Shown one piece after another: positions 48,676 through 58,121 of a stretch of DNA of 61,090 nucleotides (its first letter is position 1; every line of letters begins with the position of its first letter). This DNA is from Aurantiochytrium sp. KH105. Lineage: Eukaryota; Sar; Bigyra; Thraustochytrida; Thraustochytriidae. Below the pieces are notes generated by a model. The model saw only the letters and a list, made by a program, of their open reading frames with translations, was not told where the DNA came from and ran no database searches. The stretch is from NCBI GenBank assembly GCA_003116975.1, contig BGKB01000259.1, positions 1 to 61,090 of the forward strand. Reading direction: 5' to 3'. The position numbers and the translations under genes are program-made.

Positions 48676-49410
48676 TTAATTGTTGGGAACCTTGAACTGT
48701 GCCGCAAGATCGGGACGGCCGACGAAAGAAATAAGCGTAGCAACGATCTCGCGATCAGCTTTGCCTAGAAAGTCGATCGCAAGACTAAATCGAGGCACAC
48801 GCGAAAGTCCATCGAGAAGGCTTGCGAGCTTGACGCGATCGATTGCGTCGGAACGAGACTGTATTGAAGAATGGAGGCACCGCACCAAGCCACTTAGGTC
48901 GTCCACGCCGACGCTAAAGACTTTAGAGGTGTCAAGCTCGAGAAGGACATTGCAACGCTGCGCCTCGCTCAAATCTTTGCGACGCCAGAATCTGTCAAAG
49001 TCCTGTTGGCTCGTCGGGATCTCTACCGTCTCGCTTTCCTGATTCGAGTTACCTGACCCCGAGGCTCGATTGGATCCCAGACTGGCTTGCTGCTGCTGAT
49101 GGTGACGTTGCAAAAGCTGCCGTGCCGTGGACGACGATTGGAATTTCGACTTCCAGTCAGCCTTGCGAAGGTGGCTGTACATGAATCCCTCGGGCTTGCC
49201 AGGGTTCCCAATAAAGTCCATCTCTTTGCGCGAGACGGGCCGCTGTCCCTCTTGTGCGCACGCCACGAGGTTCCTGAACTCGCTGTACGAGCCGGCAGTC
49301 ATGACGGATCTTTTCTTCATCTCGTCTACGTCCTTGCGCCTCCTGTCTGCCTCTGCCGCGGTCGCCAGCTCACGCCGCAGCGTTTTCTCGTCAAGTCCTG
49401 CCGTCTCCAT
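48676..49410 (-). CDS. CCDC103: CCDC103-like dynein arm assembly/docking factor
   Basis: 244 residues, same size as human CCDC103 (242). The N-terminal segment (about 8-55) matches the dynein-attachment helix: LRRELATAAEADRRRKDVDE, then SYSEFRNLVACA. A linker with WKSKF follows. The C-terminal part (about 133-228) matches the RPAP3_C-type helical domain: PTSQQDFDRFWRR, LELDTSKVFSVGVDDL, and LLDGLSRVPRFSLAIDFL. CCDC103 binds microtubules and is needed to attach outer dynein arms to axonemes. The ATG at 49410 precedes the first helix; frame upstream is GC-driven. It lies head to head with the CCDC40-like gene, which supports an axonemal role and possible shared regulation. Confidence 0.82.
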   Translation of the reverse strand: METAGLDEKTLRRELATAAEADRRRKDVDEMKKRSVMTAGSYSEFRNLVACAQEGQRPVSRKEMDFIGNPGKPEGFMYSHLRKADWKSKFQSSSTARQLLQRHHQQQQASLGSNRASGSGNSNQESETVEIPTSQQDFDRFWRRKDLSEAQRCNVLLELDTSKVFSVGVDDLSGLVRCLHSSIQSRSDAIDRVKLASLLDGLSRVPRFSLAIDFLGKADREIVATLISFVGRPDLAAQFKVPNN

Positions 49411-50026
49411 GCTGATCTCGCGCGCCCCGGGTCGCAGGCTGCTTGCTTGCTTGCTTGCTTGCTTGTTGCTGTCGACGGGCTGTGCAGGTCGGCGACGCCG
49501 CGCAAGCTCTCTCAGCGCCGTGCGTTGCGCCACGCGCCCTCGTGCGGCAGCGGCTGCGGCGCGATGCGATTCTGGGCTCCCTCCTCGAGCTCCGCCTTCA
49601 GGGCGCTTGCCTTGAAGGCGGGTGACGTTATTTTGTGCGTTGCGCCTCTTGCCGGCCGCTGTTGCGCGCACAGTGCATGGCTGACGTCGCAACAGAGTTT
49701 TAGCTCTATTCTTCATTGACTGTGAATTTTACCACTGCGCGCCACTAAAAATAGGTTATTGAAAAGCCGGCTTGTTGTTGAAGTGGCGGTAAAAAAGGCG
49801 GCAAGGCTCAGGTCTTGCGCAACGGATATATCGATTCACGTGCACAAGTGGGCGAGTGCCTCGCTGGAGAGAGCACGCGAGCCGCAATGCTCGTGGGTTG
49901 GCGGCTCCAAGCGTGCAGGAGGGGTCTGCTGACTTGCGATTGCATGGGCAAGAGCTTGATCGCGGGCGGCAAAAACGCGAACGAGGCCGGAAGCGAGCTG
50001 GCAAGGTTCGTCGCGAGTCTTTGAGG
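49411..50026. promoter_or_regulatory. Shared divergent promoter region of CCDC103-like and CCDC40-like genes
   Basis: 616 bp between the two start codons. It contains a GCTTGCTT array at 49,440-49,464. I looked for a palindromic RFX X-box (GTNRCC-GGYAAC) and did not find a convincing match by eye. The two genes point away from each other and act in the same organelle, so co-regulation from this region is plausible. Confidence 0.5.
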
Positions 50027-52834
50027 ATGTCGGCCAACGCGCCAGAGTACGAAGACGAAGACGTCATGTATGAAAACGAGGATGCGGACCGCGCTGGCGG
50101 CAGAAATGCCGAGCGCAATGGTAGGGACGATGACAACGACGACCACGACGATGATGATGATAACGAGGAAGGCGGCCGCCATGGCGCCTTTGCGACGCGC
50201 GAGGATGCCGAGGAGGCAGTCCGCGCTATTGGCCAGACGCCAATGCTCGACTCGGTGCAAGAGATGCTACGCAAGCAGCAGGTGAGCGAGCTCAAGGAAA
50301 AAGAGCTCGCGCTTGACGATCTTCGCGAGGATCTCAAGCGCGCACAACAGAGCCGTGAGACACTTGGTGTGACTCTGTACGGGCTGCAGCAGCAGCTCGC
50401 CTCGCTTCAGGTACAGCTCGAGACTACGCACAATGAATTCGCAGACACCTCGAGGAGTCGTGCTGATGCAGAGCAAGAGTCTCGCGAACGACGTCGTGTC
50501 CTCGAGACATGCTCCCGCGAAGTCAAGCTCGCCGAGGAAAAAGTCAAGGCCGCCAAGCAAGAAGAAAACGCCGTCAAAGCTGCCGTCCGCCAGGTCGAGG
50601 CATACCTCGAAGAGACGCGTGGCGAAATTGCAATCATGCGACGAGCAACGCACAAAACAGAGGAGGCCGTGGGCAAGCTTGAGAAGAAAAAGCAGGAGCA
50701 GGATCTTTACATTGACTCGCGTGTCGAAAAGGTGAAGCAGCTTCAAGAGGAAATCGCCATGATCGAGGCCCAGCGGCAGTCGCAAAAGGAAGAAACGGAT
50801 GCTGCCGAAACGACACTTCGCGAGGCCGGAAAGGAAATGCAAACGACCCAATTCGAAAAGAAACAGGTCATGCAAGAATGGAACAGCACGCTCATTGCGC
50901 TGCAAAAGCGAGACGAAGCCCACGAGGCCATGGTACGCACAATTCAGGAGAAGAAGGAAGAAATTCGAGCCGTGCGCGCTGAAATCGAAGGCTACAAGGT
51001 GAGCGCTTCCAAGGTGCAGTTCGAAAGCGAAAAGCTTGTCGAGCGCAAGGTGCGCCAGGAACACGCGCTCAAACAGGTAGAGGACGCCCTCACCAAGTAT
51101 GAAAAGGCGTACCTCAAGCTGAGCGACCAATTTAGCATGCTCAACAAGAGCCTTGAGCAGCAAGACGCTGAAGCGCACAAGTTCCACGGCATTCTCGCAA
51201 ACTGCAACAAGACCATCAAGAGCCTCCAGTCCAAGGTAAGCGTCGTGGATCGCCAGCGCCATGCCGTCGAAGAAGAAACCTCTGCTTTGCTGAATGATCG
51301 TACGACCATGAGCAAGGCTGCCAAGAATCTTGCGCGCGAGGCTGCGAAGCTGCAAAAGGAGGTGCACGCCAAGGAGATGGAGGTGGCCGTGTCGGAGAAT
51401 GAGCTTTCACGCATCAAGATTGATCGACTCAACACGCAGGCACACGGCAACCAACTTCAAGAGGAAGTGGACCGTCTCGTTGCCGATCTCGACGAAAAGG
51501 ACAAGATGATTGAAAAATACAAGCTAGAAATTCGCCAGCGCCATGATCAAATTGAGAAGAAAATGTACGTCAAGGACAGGCTCAATCGCAAGCTTGAAGT
51601 CATGGCAGCGAACCAGGAAGGCCCGGAGAACCTCGGCCCGCTCGAGGCTACCATCAAAAACCTGACCAAGGAAACGACTGCCCTGAGCGCCCAGAACCGC
51701 GAGCTGGAGAGAACGTGGCTCAAATTGCAGACCGAATTTGTTCAAGTTGTGAATGAGATGGAACAAGAGACCACCACGGTGCACGAACTCACGAGCACCG
51801 AGACCATTCTGCAGCAAAAGAAGAAGCGACTTGATAACCGAATTCACGCCCAGAGTGCCGAACTTCAGGATCTCGAGGGCAGGGTCCGTCGCATGCATAA
51901 TGACATGCACAAGCTCAACAGCCTTATTGCCGAACACAAGGACAAGCAGGACTCTCTTGCCAATGTGAATGAAGTGATGCAAGCCGAATTCATTAGTGAG
52001 CTCAAGGAACTTGAGGCGCAGTCGGTGGACGCCGAGGCACGAATTGAGAAGACCAAGATGGAGAAGCAGTCCCTGCTTGACGAGATCATGGAATCTGAGC
52101 GTCAAATCAAGCTTTGGGAGAAGAAAATCCAGCTCGAAAAGGAAACACAGGAGGCGCTCGACCCCACTGTCGGTCAATCCGAGGTCAAGGCCATGGAGAA
52201 GGAAATTCACCGCATGAAAATTCGCCTCGGCAACTTGCACCGAGAGCAGGAGAAAATGATCAAGGAGATGGAAATGGCAATTCTCAAGCGCGAAACGATT
52301 GCTACGCGTCGAAAGGGCGCAGCAAAGGCTGCGATGCACGCTGGGGGTCGTCGACTTCGTCCAGGAAGTGACGAGGCTATTGCAGAAATGACCGAGGCCG
52401 AGCTTCGACGCAAGCTCAAGCTTGAGCGAAAGGAGGTCAAGCAGCATACGCGAGAGTGCCTCGAGTACGAGCGCGGCATTGCGGACCGTCTTCAGGAATC
52501 TGAGAACATGACGCTTGAACTCGAAAAGGCGAGCAACCAGTTTGCCGAGGTCGAAGACGCCATCACCACCAAGAAGCGAGCCATTAATGAGGCGCTCTAT
52601 CAAAAGCAGCGAAACATTGAGACGCTTAATCGGACACAGTCTTTGGTCGCGCGATACGTGGATTTTGCTCGCTCCCCGGCTGCTGAGGCCCCTGTCTCGC
52701 AGGAGGAGGCAGACATTATGCTCGATCAATCTCAGGATCAGATTGAGACCATTCGCCAAACGCTTAAGAAGATGGAGGCTTCGCATCCGCACTTGCAAGA
52801 GATCCTCGACAGGGTCGCCAAGCTTTTGGAGTGA
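50027..52834 (+). CDS. CCDC40: CCDC40-like axonemal ruler protein
   Basis: 935 residues. After an acidic N-terminal tail (about 7-60, runs of Asp and Glu) almost the whole protein is heptad-patterned coiled coil. The C-terminal half matches CCDC40/FAP172: GPLEATIKNLTKETTALSAQ, ELERTWLKLQTEFVQVVNEM, ILQQKKKRLDNRIHAQSAEL and the later SEVKAMEKEIHRMKIRLGNL region. CCDC40 pairs with CCDC39 to form the 96-nm ruler that positions inner dynein arms and radial spokes on doublet microtubules. The start at 50027 (MSANAPEYEDED) follows an in-frame but ATG-containing GC-rich leader; ATGs at 49,887 and 49,944 lie in other frames or shortly upstream and are considered less likely. Intronless. Confidence 0.85.
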   Translation: MSANAPEYEDEDVMYENEDADRAGGRNAERNGRDDDNDDHDDDDDNEEGGRHGAFATREDAEEAVRAIGQTPMLDSVQEMLRKQQVSELKEKELALDDLREDLKRAQQSRETLGVTLYGLQQQLASLQVQLETTHNEFADTSRSRADAEQESRERRRVLETCSREVKLAEEKVKAAKQEENAVKAAVRQVEAYLEETRGEIAIMRRATHKTEEAVGKLEKKKQEQDLYIDSRVEKVKQLQEEIAMIEAQRQSQKEETDAAETTLREAGKEMQTTQFEKKQVMQEWNSTLIALQKRDEAHEAMVRTIQEKKEEIRAVRAEIEGYKVSASKVQFESEKLVERKVRQEHALKQVEDALTKYEKAYLKLSDQFSMLNKSLEQQDAEAHKFHGILANCNKTIKSLQSKVSVVDRQRHAVEEETSALLNDRTTMSKAAKNLAREAAKLQKEVHAKEMEVAVSENELSRIKIDRLNTQAHGNQLQEEVDRLVADLDEKDKMIEKYKLEIRQRHDQIEKKMYVKDRLNRKLEVMAANQEGPENLGPLEATIKNLTKETTALSAQNRELERTWLKLQTEFVQVVNEMEQETTTVHELTSTETILQQKKKRLDNRIHAQSAELQDLEGRVRRMHNDMHKLNSLIAEHKDKQDSLANVNEVMQAEFISELKELEAQSVDAEARIEKTKMEKQSLLDEIMESERQIKLWEKKIQLEKETQEALDPTVGQSEVKAMEKEIHRMKIRLGNLHREQEKMIKEMEMAILKRETIATRRKGAAKAAMHAGGRRLRPGSDEAIAEMTEAELRRKLKLERKEVKQHTRECLEYERGIADRLQESENMTLELEKASNQFAEVEDAITTKKRAINEALYQKQRNIETLNRTQSLVARYVDFARSPAAEAPVSQEEADIMLDQSQDQIETIRQTLKKMEASHPHLQEILDRVAKLLE

Positions 52835-52978
52835 GTGCCCCGTATTTCCCCTGTGCTTTAGTCCAACGACCAAAAATAAGAAAAAGAAGAAGATCATGCA
52901 TGACTTTACGTTTGTTTCCAATATGGGGGAGGGGGGGTGCGAGGGGCAAAAGTAAGTAGGCTCGTCATCGCTAGGGGC

Positions 52979-54442
52979 CTAGAGCTCCTCGTGCAGCTCT
53001 CCCACCAGATCATCGGCAATATCCTCCTCGTCCTCCTCCCAATAGTCGTCGCCTTCTTCGTCGTAAGCGTCATATTCGTCTGCTTCAGCGACGGCTGATT
53101 CTGCTGGGCCGGCATACTTGCCGTTGGATCCAGGCACGACATGTTTGAACCATTCTGGGTCATTTAAGGGGCGGTAATGAAAGAAGACGTTTGTATAAGA
53201 CTCGCCCTGAAATGGCTCGGGCCGTCCATGAACGCAGTGTGCGCTTTCGTACAACATGGCCTGACCGGTCTGCAGGTCCGAATAGATGGCGTCGCCCTGG
53301 ATGTTGAAAATTTCCAGATCCCAATCCTTGTCGACACCACGCTGCTCCACATTGATGATGGCTGAAACAGCGTGCGTAGCGTGACGATCGATGTGAGGCA
53401 ATAGCACGGCGCCTCGGTGGTACGTACGAATGCCGTACAAGTCTGTTGGCTCGAGTTGCGTCTGTGCCCATGCTTCTAGCACTGGCTGGAACCATGCATG
53501 CCACTTGTGCTTGGTAGCGAATGAGGGCGGGACCATGGCCGAATCTGCTTTCCACGTGTTGATATGAATACTCCCACCCATGTCTTCATGGAAGGCACGT
53601 TCGCGGTTCACATTGAAGAATCGGCGAATATCGCCAAGAAGTTGGCGCGGCGTCTTGATTCGTTTGTAGCCGTCGGCCGTAAAGTTGACCTTGATTTGCG
53701 CCAGTCGGCGCTTTTCAGAGCTTTCGAGACGCTCCAGCTGCGCCCTGGTCGGATCCTGACGCGAGCCAATGACACTGGGGAACTGCCCGATCCGAAAGAA
53801 TTCCTCGGTTGTGATTTTGAAGTCATAGGTTGTACCATTCGGGTGCACAAGAGCAAATTCATGACCAACGTAGGTTTGTCTCCATTGCGTGTTACGCTCT
53901 CCAGGTTTGAGCTTGCCCACGTGAACGAGGCGATCGCCGTTGCGCCAGTTCATGTCGAGCGTGACGTCGAGAAAGTTAACCCAACCCGCGCTCGTCCGAA
54001 GCGACTTATTTAACCAATCCTGCAGCTTGCCGTCTTGCGCGGTGCGCGCCTCATACGTAGCATTGCAGTACTCGAACTCCACGCCACGCTGCACAAGGAC
54101 CGGGCCTTGGTCTCGTCCAAAGAGCCTTTCATAGGCTTCCTCCTCTTCAAAGAAGGCTACGCTTGCAAGGTCTCCGAGGAGGCCTCGGCTTTGGAGTATT
54201 GTGTGCAGCGCCTCGCCGTCCGCGCGCGAGCGGGCGAGGTACAGGTTTGCGTCCAGGAAACCCTTGCCATCCGGGTCTAGCGCCGTGTGCAAGCTCGTTT
54301 CACTTGCCAGCTGGACCTCACTGCCGCGAAGGGCCAGGAGCTCCGTCGTGCCGGCCTCGCACACAGTTGCTGCTGCTGCCGCCGCCAGCAGCGCTACGGC
54401 TGCCAGCGCCTTTCCCGAGCGCGCCCTTCTCGAGCGCGCCAT
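52979..54442 (-). CDS. ER 2OG-Fe(II) prolyl 4-hydroxylase-like protein
   Basis: 487 residues. A signal peptide is evident (ALAAVALLAAAAAATVCEA). The C-terminal domain has the double-stranded beta-helix iron site: HID at about 350-352 in AVLLPHIDRHATHAVSAIIN, and the distal His in CVHGRPEPFQ at about 404. The 2-oxoglutarate-binding basic residue expected shortly after, at GxK/R, is replaced (QGESYTNVFFHY), though Arg follows in HYRP. The tail is very acidic and ends in HEEL, similar to ER-retention signals. Four or more Cys and N-glycosylation sequons (NATY, NKSL, NGTT, NFTA) support a luminal protein. The likely role is hydroxylation of secretory proteins; if the missing basic residue matters it may have altered cofactor use. 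The ATG at 54442 directly precedes the signal peptide. Confidence 0.78.
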   Translation of the reverse strand: MARSRRARSGKALAAVALLAAAAAATVCEAGTTELLALRGSEVQLASETSLHTALDPDGKGFLDANLYLARSRADGEALHTILQSRGLLGDLASVAFFEEEEAYERLFGRDQGPVLVQRGVEFEYCNATYEARTAQDGKLQDWLNKSLRTSAGWVNFLDVTLDMNWRNGDRLVHVGKLKPGERNTQWRQTYVGHEFALVHPNGTTYDFKITTEEFFRIGQFPSVIGSRQDPTRAQLERLESSEKRRLAQIKVNFTADGYKRIKTPRQLLGDIRRFFNVNRERAFHEDMGGSIHINTWKADSAMVPPSFATKHKWHAWFQPVLEAWAQTQLEPTDLYGIRTYHRGAVLLPHIDRHATHAVSAIINVEQRGVDKDWDLEIFNIQGDAIYSDLQTGQAMLYESAHCVHGRPEPFQGESYTNVFFHYRPLNDPEWFKHVVPGSNGKYAGPAESAVAEADEYDAYDEEGDDYWEEDEEDIADDLVGELHEEL

Positions 54443-55284
54443 CGTAGCCTTCGACCGTTGCAGCAGTCTCTTCGGTTTTTTATGATTGATCGACCAGCTG
54501 CAGGTTTGGTTTTGGGGGTTGTTGATGATGGAAATTTCGGCGTGAAAAGAAAGCGGCCGCCAAAGAGCTTGAGGCCAAATCTGCACCACTGCAAGTCAAA
54601 ACCAGTTGTAGCACTGCCGCCAGGTAATGCGTTTATACCGACGTATAGGCCTACCATGATTTATTTGATCTTTTTCTAAGGGGGCGAGGCGAAAGAGGGT
54701 CTTGGCTCGACCGTTTTCACATGCTATGCTTCCGAATCAACGTTGAAAGAAATTAGTCTTCATGGGGCATTCGGATCACGATGCTGAGTTTTAAGCTCAT
54801 GCGGCAGATCGAAAAGGAGCAAGTCGCACTTGATTGGCGCTCTTCTCATGGGGCGGTCCTGGGAGGCGACCACTTCCTCAATGCCGCGCTCGTCACAAAG
54901 CCCTCGCCCGAGAGCCCGCCAAAGTTGGCCAACACCACAGACAGAGGTAGTCCGCATTCTGAACACGTTTTGCGTTTCAAAAAACAAGCTGTTTCTCCAA
55001 TTTTGACTCGGAGGCGAGCAAGCTGCAGGCGTCGTGGTGATCAAGAGTCAGCGTTTTGGGCTTCCCCGGACGAATATGCTGCCACCAAGCTGGCGTCACT
55101 GATATTGCACAGTGAGCTCGCTTGGCATCGTGATCCAGTGTTTGGACAATGCACCCTATCGCGTGACATTGCTTCCGCATTGAATGGCAGCTTATATGTG
55201 CTACTGAGAGGGTATTCGACGACCTGCTAGCATGCATCAAAGAAGTAGGCCAATCTAGCAAACTTCATTTCTTGCAAACCTCGT
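54443..55284. other. Spacer between hydroxylase promoter and WD40 relic
   Basis: 842 bp. Contains an ATG-initiated frame of 149 codons at 54781-55230 (+) with no domain and atypical composition; it may be chance or part of a decayed gene. The promoter of the hydroxylase gene should lie at the left end. Confidence 0.45.
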
Positions 55285-55482
55285 CCAAAGTCTGTAGGTC
55301 GGGAGGGGTCGTTGGACAAGAGCGTGCGTGTCTGGAACGCGGACTGGACGGTGCGGAGGCCATGCGGCCCATCGACGAAGAAGTCCCTCGCATTGCAAAC
55401 GGAAGTGGAAACAGATCTCAAGCCGGCACGAATAGATGAGGACCTTCATGCAAAGCTGTGCCCAAAGTGTTCGATTCAATGA
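55285..55482 (+). pseudogene. 3' relic of a WD40 array gene
   Basis: This segment matches the last blade and tail of the two intact WD40 genes downstream. It begins in a SLDKSVRVWNAD blade end, then loses about 22 bp and one unit of the acidic tail repeat relative to the intact copies. A one-base insertion then brings it back into the tail frame (TDLKPARIDEDLHAKLCPKCSIQ region). The stop at 55480-55482 and 3' flank are almost identical to the copy at 56293-57327. The remaining blades and the start are missing, so it is a truncated copy, although the short remaining frame is open. Confidence 0.85.
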
Positions 55483-56292
55483 TTATTCGAACAGGGGGAA
55501 AGAGCATGCTCAAATGACCTTTAAGCTTTCCTCGCAAATTTGGCATGCTCGGCGAGTTTTTTCACAACAAGAATCGCAATGATTCTCAAAGTAATAGAGG
55601 TGAAACCCCTGGCTGCTTGGAGGTCCTGATCTCAAGTAGAAGTGCGATCGCTCGGAATCTTGATTCATCTGATCTGCGATTGAAATGTTGGTATGAAGGT
55701 GAGGATTGTGGTATAGAGCGAGAGATGCATGCCCCTTTTTGCTCACAGACAGTCGTTTTTACCAGCTGCATTCAGAAGATATTTTCGTTCATGTCAAGAC
55801 AGAGATTAATGTTTTGGCTTCGCCAACATCGCACCTTTGCTCGCTTGCAGTGCTGCTGTTGGCCGCGTTAGTGGAGATCGCAAGCTGCGGACTCCTCAGG
55901 CCAGGCCAGCCTGAGCCAGCGCAGCGCGTGTGCACCGTCTGCGCGAGCCAGCGTCTGCACACCTTCGGCCTTCGCGCAAACACCTCACACCTCCCCCCCT
56001 TCGGTCTCGCCCTCGCGCGCGTGTGCCCGCGCGGCCGGCAGGCCCGCGAGGTACAAGCCGCGCGCTTCCTTCTCCCCTCCCTTCGTCCGCGCGGGCGCTG
56101 CCGCGGAGATCGCGCCACGGCCGCGTCGCATCAGCAGCCAGCCCAGGCTCGCCCATCTCGCCCTTCTTTCTTTGCCACCCTCGCCCAAGTCTCCCTCCCT
56201 CTCTCTGCTTTCTCGACCCTTCTCGCAGCCGCCCGCTCGCGCCGCTTCTGCGCGTCGCTTGCCCGCTCGCCCTCGCTCGCCTCGCCGCCGCC
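55483..56292. promoter_or_regulatory. Repeat-unit spacer and promoter before WD40 gene A
   Basis: The left 80 bp are the 3' flank shared with the end of gene A. From about 55,710 (GAGCGAGAGATGCATGCCCC) to the start codon the sequence corresponds to the regions before gene B (from about 57,567) and to the orphan copy at 59,551-59,890, so it is the promoter/leader part of the tandem unit. The last 300 bp are a CT-rich leader. Confidence 0.65.
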
Positions 56293-57327
56293 ATGGGCTG
56301 CATCAGAGGCGCCGTGGCCGGCGTCGCGCAGTCCGCCGACCTCGTGCTTGCGGCCAGCTTGGACCGCTTCTTGCGGGCGTGGAGCAAGAAGGACGGCGCC
56401 CTCGTCTTGGAGTTGGAGACACCCAACAACGAGCCGGCCTACGCAGTGGCCGTGCAGGGCAAGCTGGCCGCCGTGGGGACTCTCGAGGGCGGCCTCTTTC
56501 TGATTGACCTGGCCACCGCCTCCGTCCTGCACGCCCTCCAGGGCCGCAACGGCATCGGCCATGTCTGGAGCGTCATCTTAAACGGCAACGAGATCATCTC
56601 CGGGTCGCTCGACAAGACCGTCCGCGTCTGGGACAAGATCAGCGGCCGAGAGACCTTGGTGATCGACGCCGGGGCGGATGTCTACGACGTTGCCGCCCAC
56701 GAGAACCTGCTCGTGGCCGGGTTGGAAGACAAGACCGTGCGCGTCTTCGACCGGGCCAGCGGCGACCCACGCCACGTCCTCACGGAGGCGACAGACGAGG
56801 TCAGAGCGGTCGCGATCGACGCGCAGCGTATGGTGAGCGGGTCCAAGGACAAGATGGTGAGGGTCTACGCCGTGCCTTCCTTCAAGCTCCTCCACTTGCT
56901 TGAAGGACACACCCATTGGGTGTACTCTGTCGAGCTCGAGGGAGATCGCATCGTGAGCGGGTCCGCCGATAACACAGTCAGACTCTGGGACGCGCGCAGC
57001 GGAGCCCTGCTGCACGTCTTGCAAGGACACCCGACCTATGTGAACACAGTCTCTATCTTGGGGTCGGAGATCGTGAGCGGATCTGACGACTACAGCGTGC
57101 GCATCTGGGACGCGGAGACGGGCGACTCGACGCGCATGCTGGACGGCACGGAGGCCGTGCGGCCCATCGAGGAAGAAGTCCTTGCATCGCTAGCGGAAGT
57201 GAAAACAGGTTGTTCCATTGACGAAGAAGCCCTTGCATTGCCTACAGATGTGGAAACTGATCTTAAGCCGGCACGAATAGATGAGGACCTTCATGCAAAG
57301 CTGTGCCCTAGGTGTTCGATTCAATGA
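56293..57327 (+). CDS. WD40 beta-propeller protein, array copy A
   Basis: 344 residues, a single seven-bladed WD40 propeller with blades such as IISGSLDKTVRVWD, LLVAGLEDKTVRVFD, IVSGSADNTVRLWD and IVSGSDDYSVRIWD, similar to the propellers of F-box/WD and TRAF7-type proteins but without any F-box or RING. The N-terminus is MGCIRGAV, which has the Met-Gly-Cys look of N-myristoylated and palmitoylated proteins. The C-terminal tail holds two acidic IDEE-LA repeats and ends CPRCSIQ, where CSIQ fits a CaaX farnesylation box. The ATG has a strong context (GCCGCCATGG). The protein is about 80% identical by eye to copy B. Function unknown; propellers bind peptides, so a membrane-tethered adaptor is a reasonable inference. 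Confidence 0.88.
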   Translation: MGCIRGAVAGVAQSADLVLAASLDRFLRAWSKKDGALVLELETPNNEPAYAVAVQGKLAAVGTLEGGLFLIDLATASVLHALQGRNGIGHVWSVILNGNEIISGSLDKTVRVWDKISGRETLVIDAGADVYDVAAHENLLVAGLEDKTVRVFDRASGDPRHVLTEATDEVRAVAIDAQRMVSGSKDKMVRVYAVPSFKLLHLLEGHTHWVYSVELEGDRIVSGSADNTVRLWDARSGALLHVLQGHPTYVNTVSILGSEIVSGSDDYSVRIWDAETGDSTRMLDGTEAVRPIEEEVLASLAEVKTGCSIDEEALALPTDVETDLKPARIDEDLHAKLCPRCSIQ

Positions 57328-58121
57328 TTATTCGAACAGGGGAAAAGAGCATGCTCAAATGACCTTTAAGCTTTCCACTCAAGCTCGGCATGCTTATTGA
57401 ACTTTAAGCAACAAGCACAGGTCACAAGATTTTGTCAAGCAAACTATGATGTGCCATTGGTAGAGTCCTAATCTACCTCGAAGCGCTGATCTCAAGTGGA
57501 AGTGCAATAGCTCGTTATCTTGTTTTATCTAACTGTAACAATGTAAAGCAATGGAGAATTCTGGCAGAGCGAGAAATTTCTGACCCCTTTTTACTCGCAG
57601 TCAGTCATTTCCACGAAAAGAGATTCTAGGTCCACGTTAAGAAACATGCCATGAATCAACCACGAATGTTATTTTCGTCCATGTCAAGCCACAGATATTT
57701 GGTTTGGCATCTCCAATATCGCACCTTTGCTCGTTTGTTTTCGCGGAGTCCTCCGGGACGGCCCGAGCCAACGTGTGCGCTCGTGCTGGTCCTTCGCCCA
57801 AATACCTCCCAATCCCCCCTCCGCTCGCCCTCGCGCCGCGGCGCGACCGCGCGGCAGGCAGGCAGGCGCGCGCGGCAGGCCTGCGAGATACGAGCCGCGC
57901 TTCTCTTCTCCCCTTTTTCCCCTCCGCGCGGGCGCTGTCGCGGAGAACGCGCCCAGGCCGCATTGCATCAGCAGCGAGCCCAGGCTCTCTCTCCCATCGC
58001 GCCCTTCTTTCCGAGTCTCTCTCCCTATCTCTGCTTTCTTGTCCCTTCTCGCCGCAGCCGCTCGCTCGCGCCGCTTCTTCGCGCCGCTTGCCCGCCCGCC
58101 CGCGCTCCCCTCGCCGCCGCC
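57328..58121. promoter_or_regulatory. Repeat-unit spacer and promoter before WD40 gene B
   Basis: Same organisation as the spacer before gene A: shared 3' flank of gene A, then a promoter block with ACATCGCACCTTTGCTCG-type sequence (here AATATCGCACCTTTGCTCG near 57,714) and a CT-rich leader ending in the same GCCGCCATGG context. Confidence 0.65.

Noticed and set aside
49411..50026. RFX X-box in the shared cilium-gene promoter
   Set aside because: No palindromic GTNRCC-GGYAAC match was found by eye; a motif scan would be needed to be certain.
54781..55230. 149-codon ATG frame before the WD40 relic
   Set aside because: No recognisable domain, no similarity to the WD40 units and mixed codon use. 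It is mentioned in the spacer entry only.
57315..57345. Short inverted repeat (GTTCGA ... TCGAAC) over the WD40 stop codon
   Set aside because: Six-base arms with a 12-base loop are weak, and the element is conserved only because the copies are recent duplicates.
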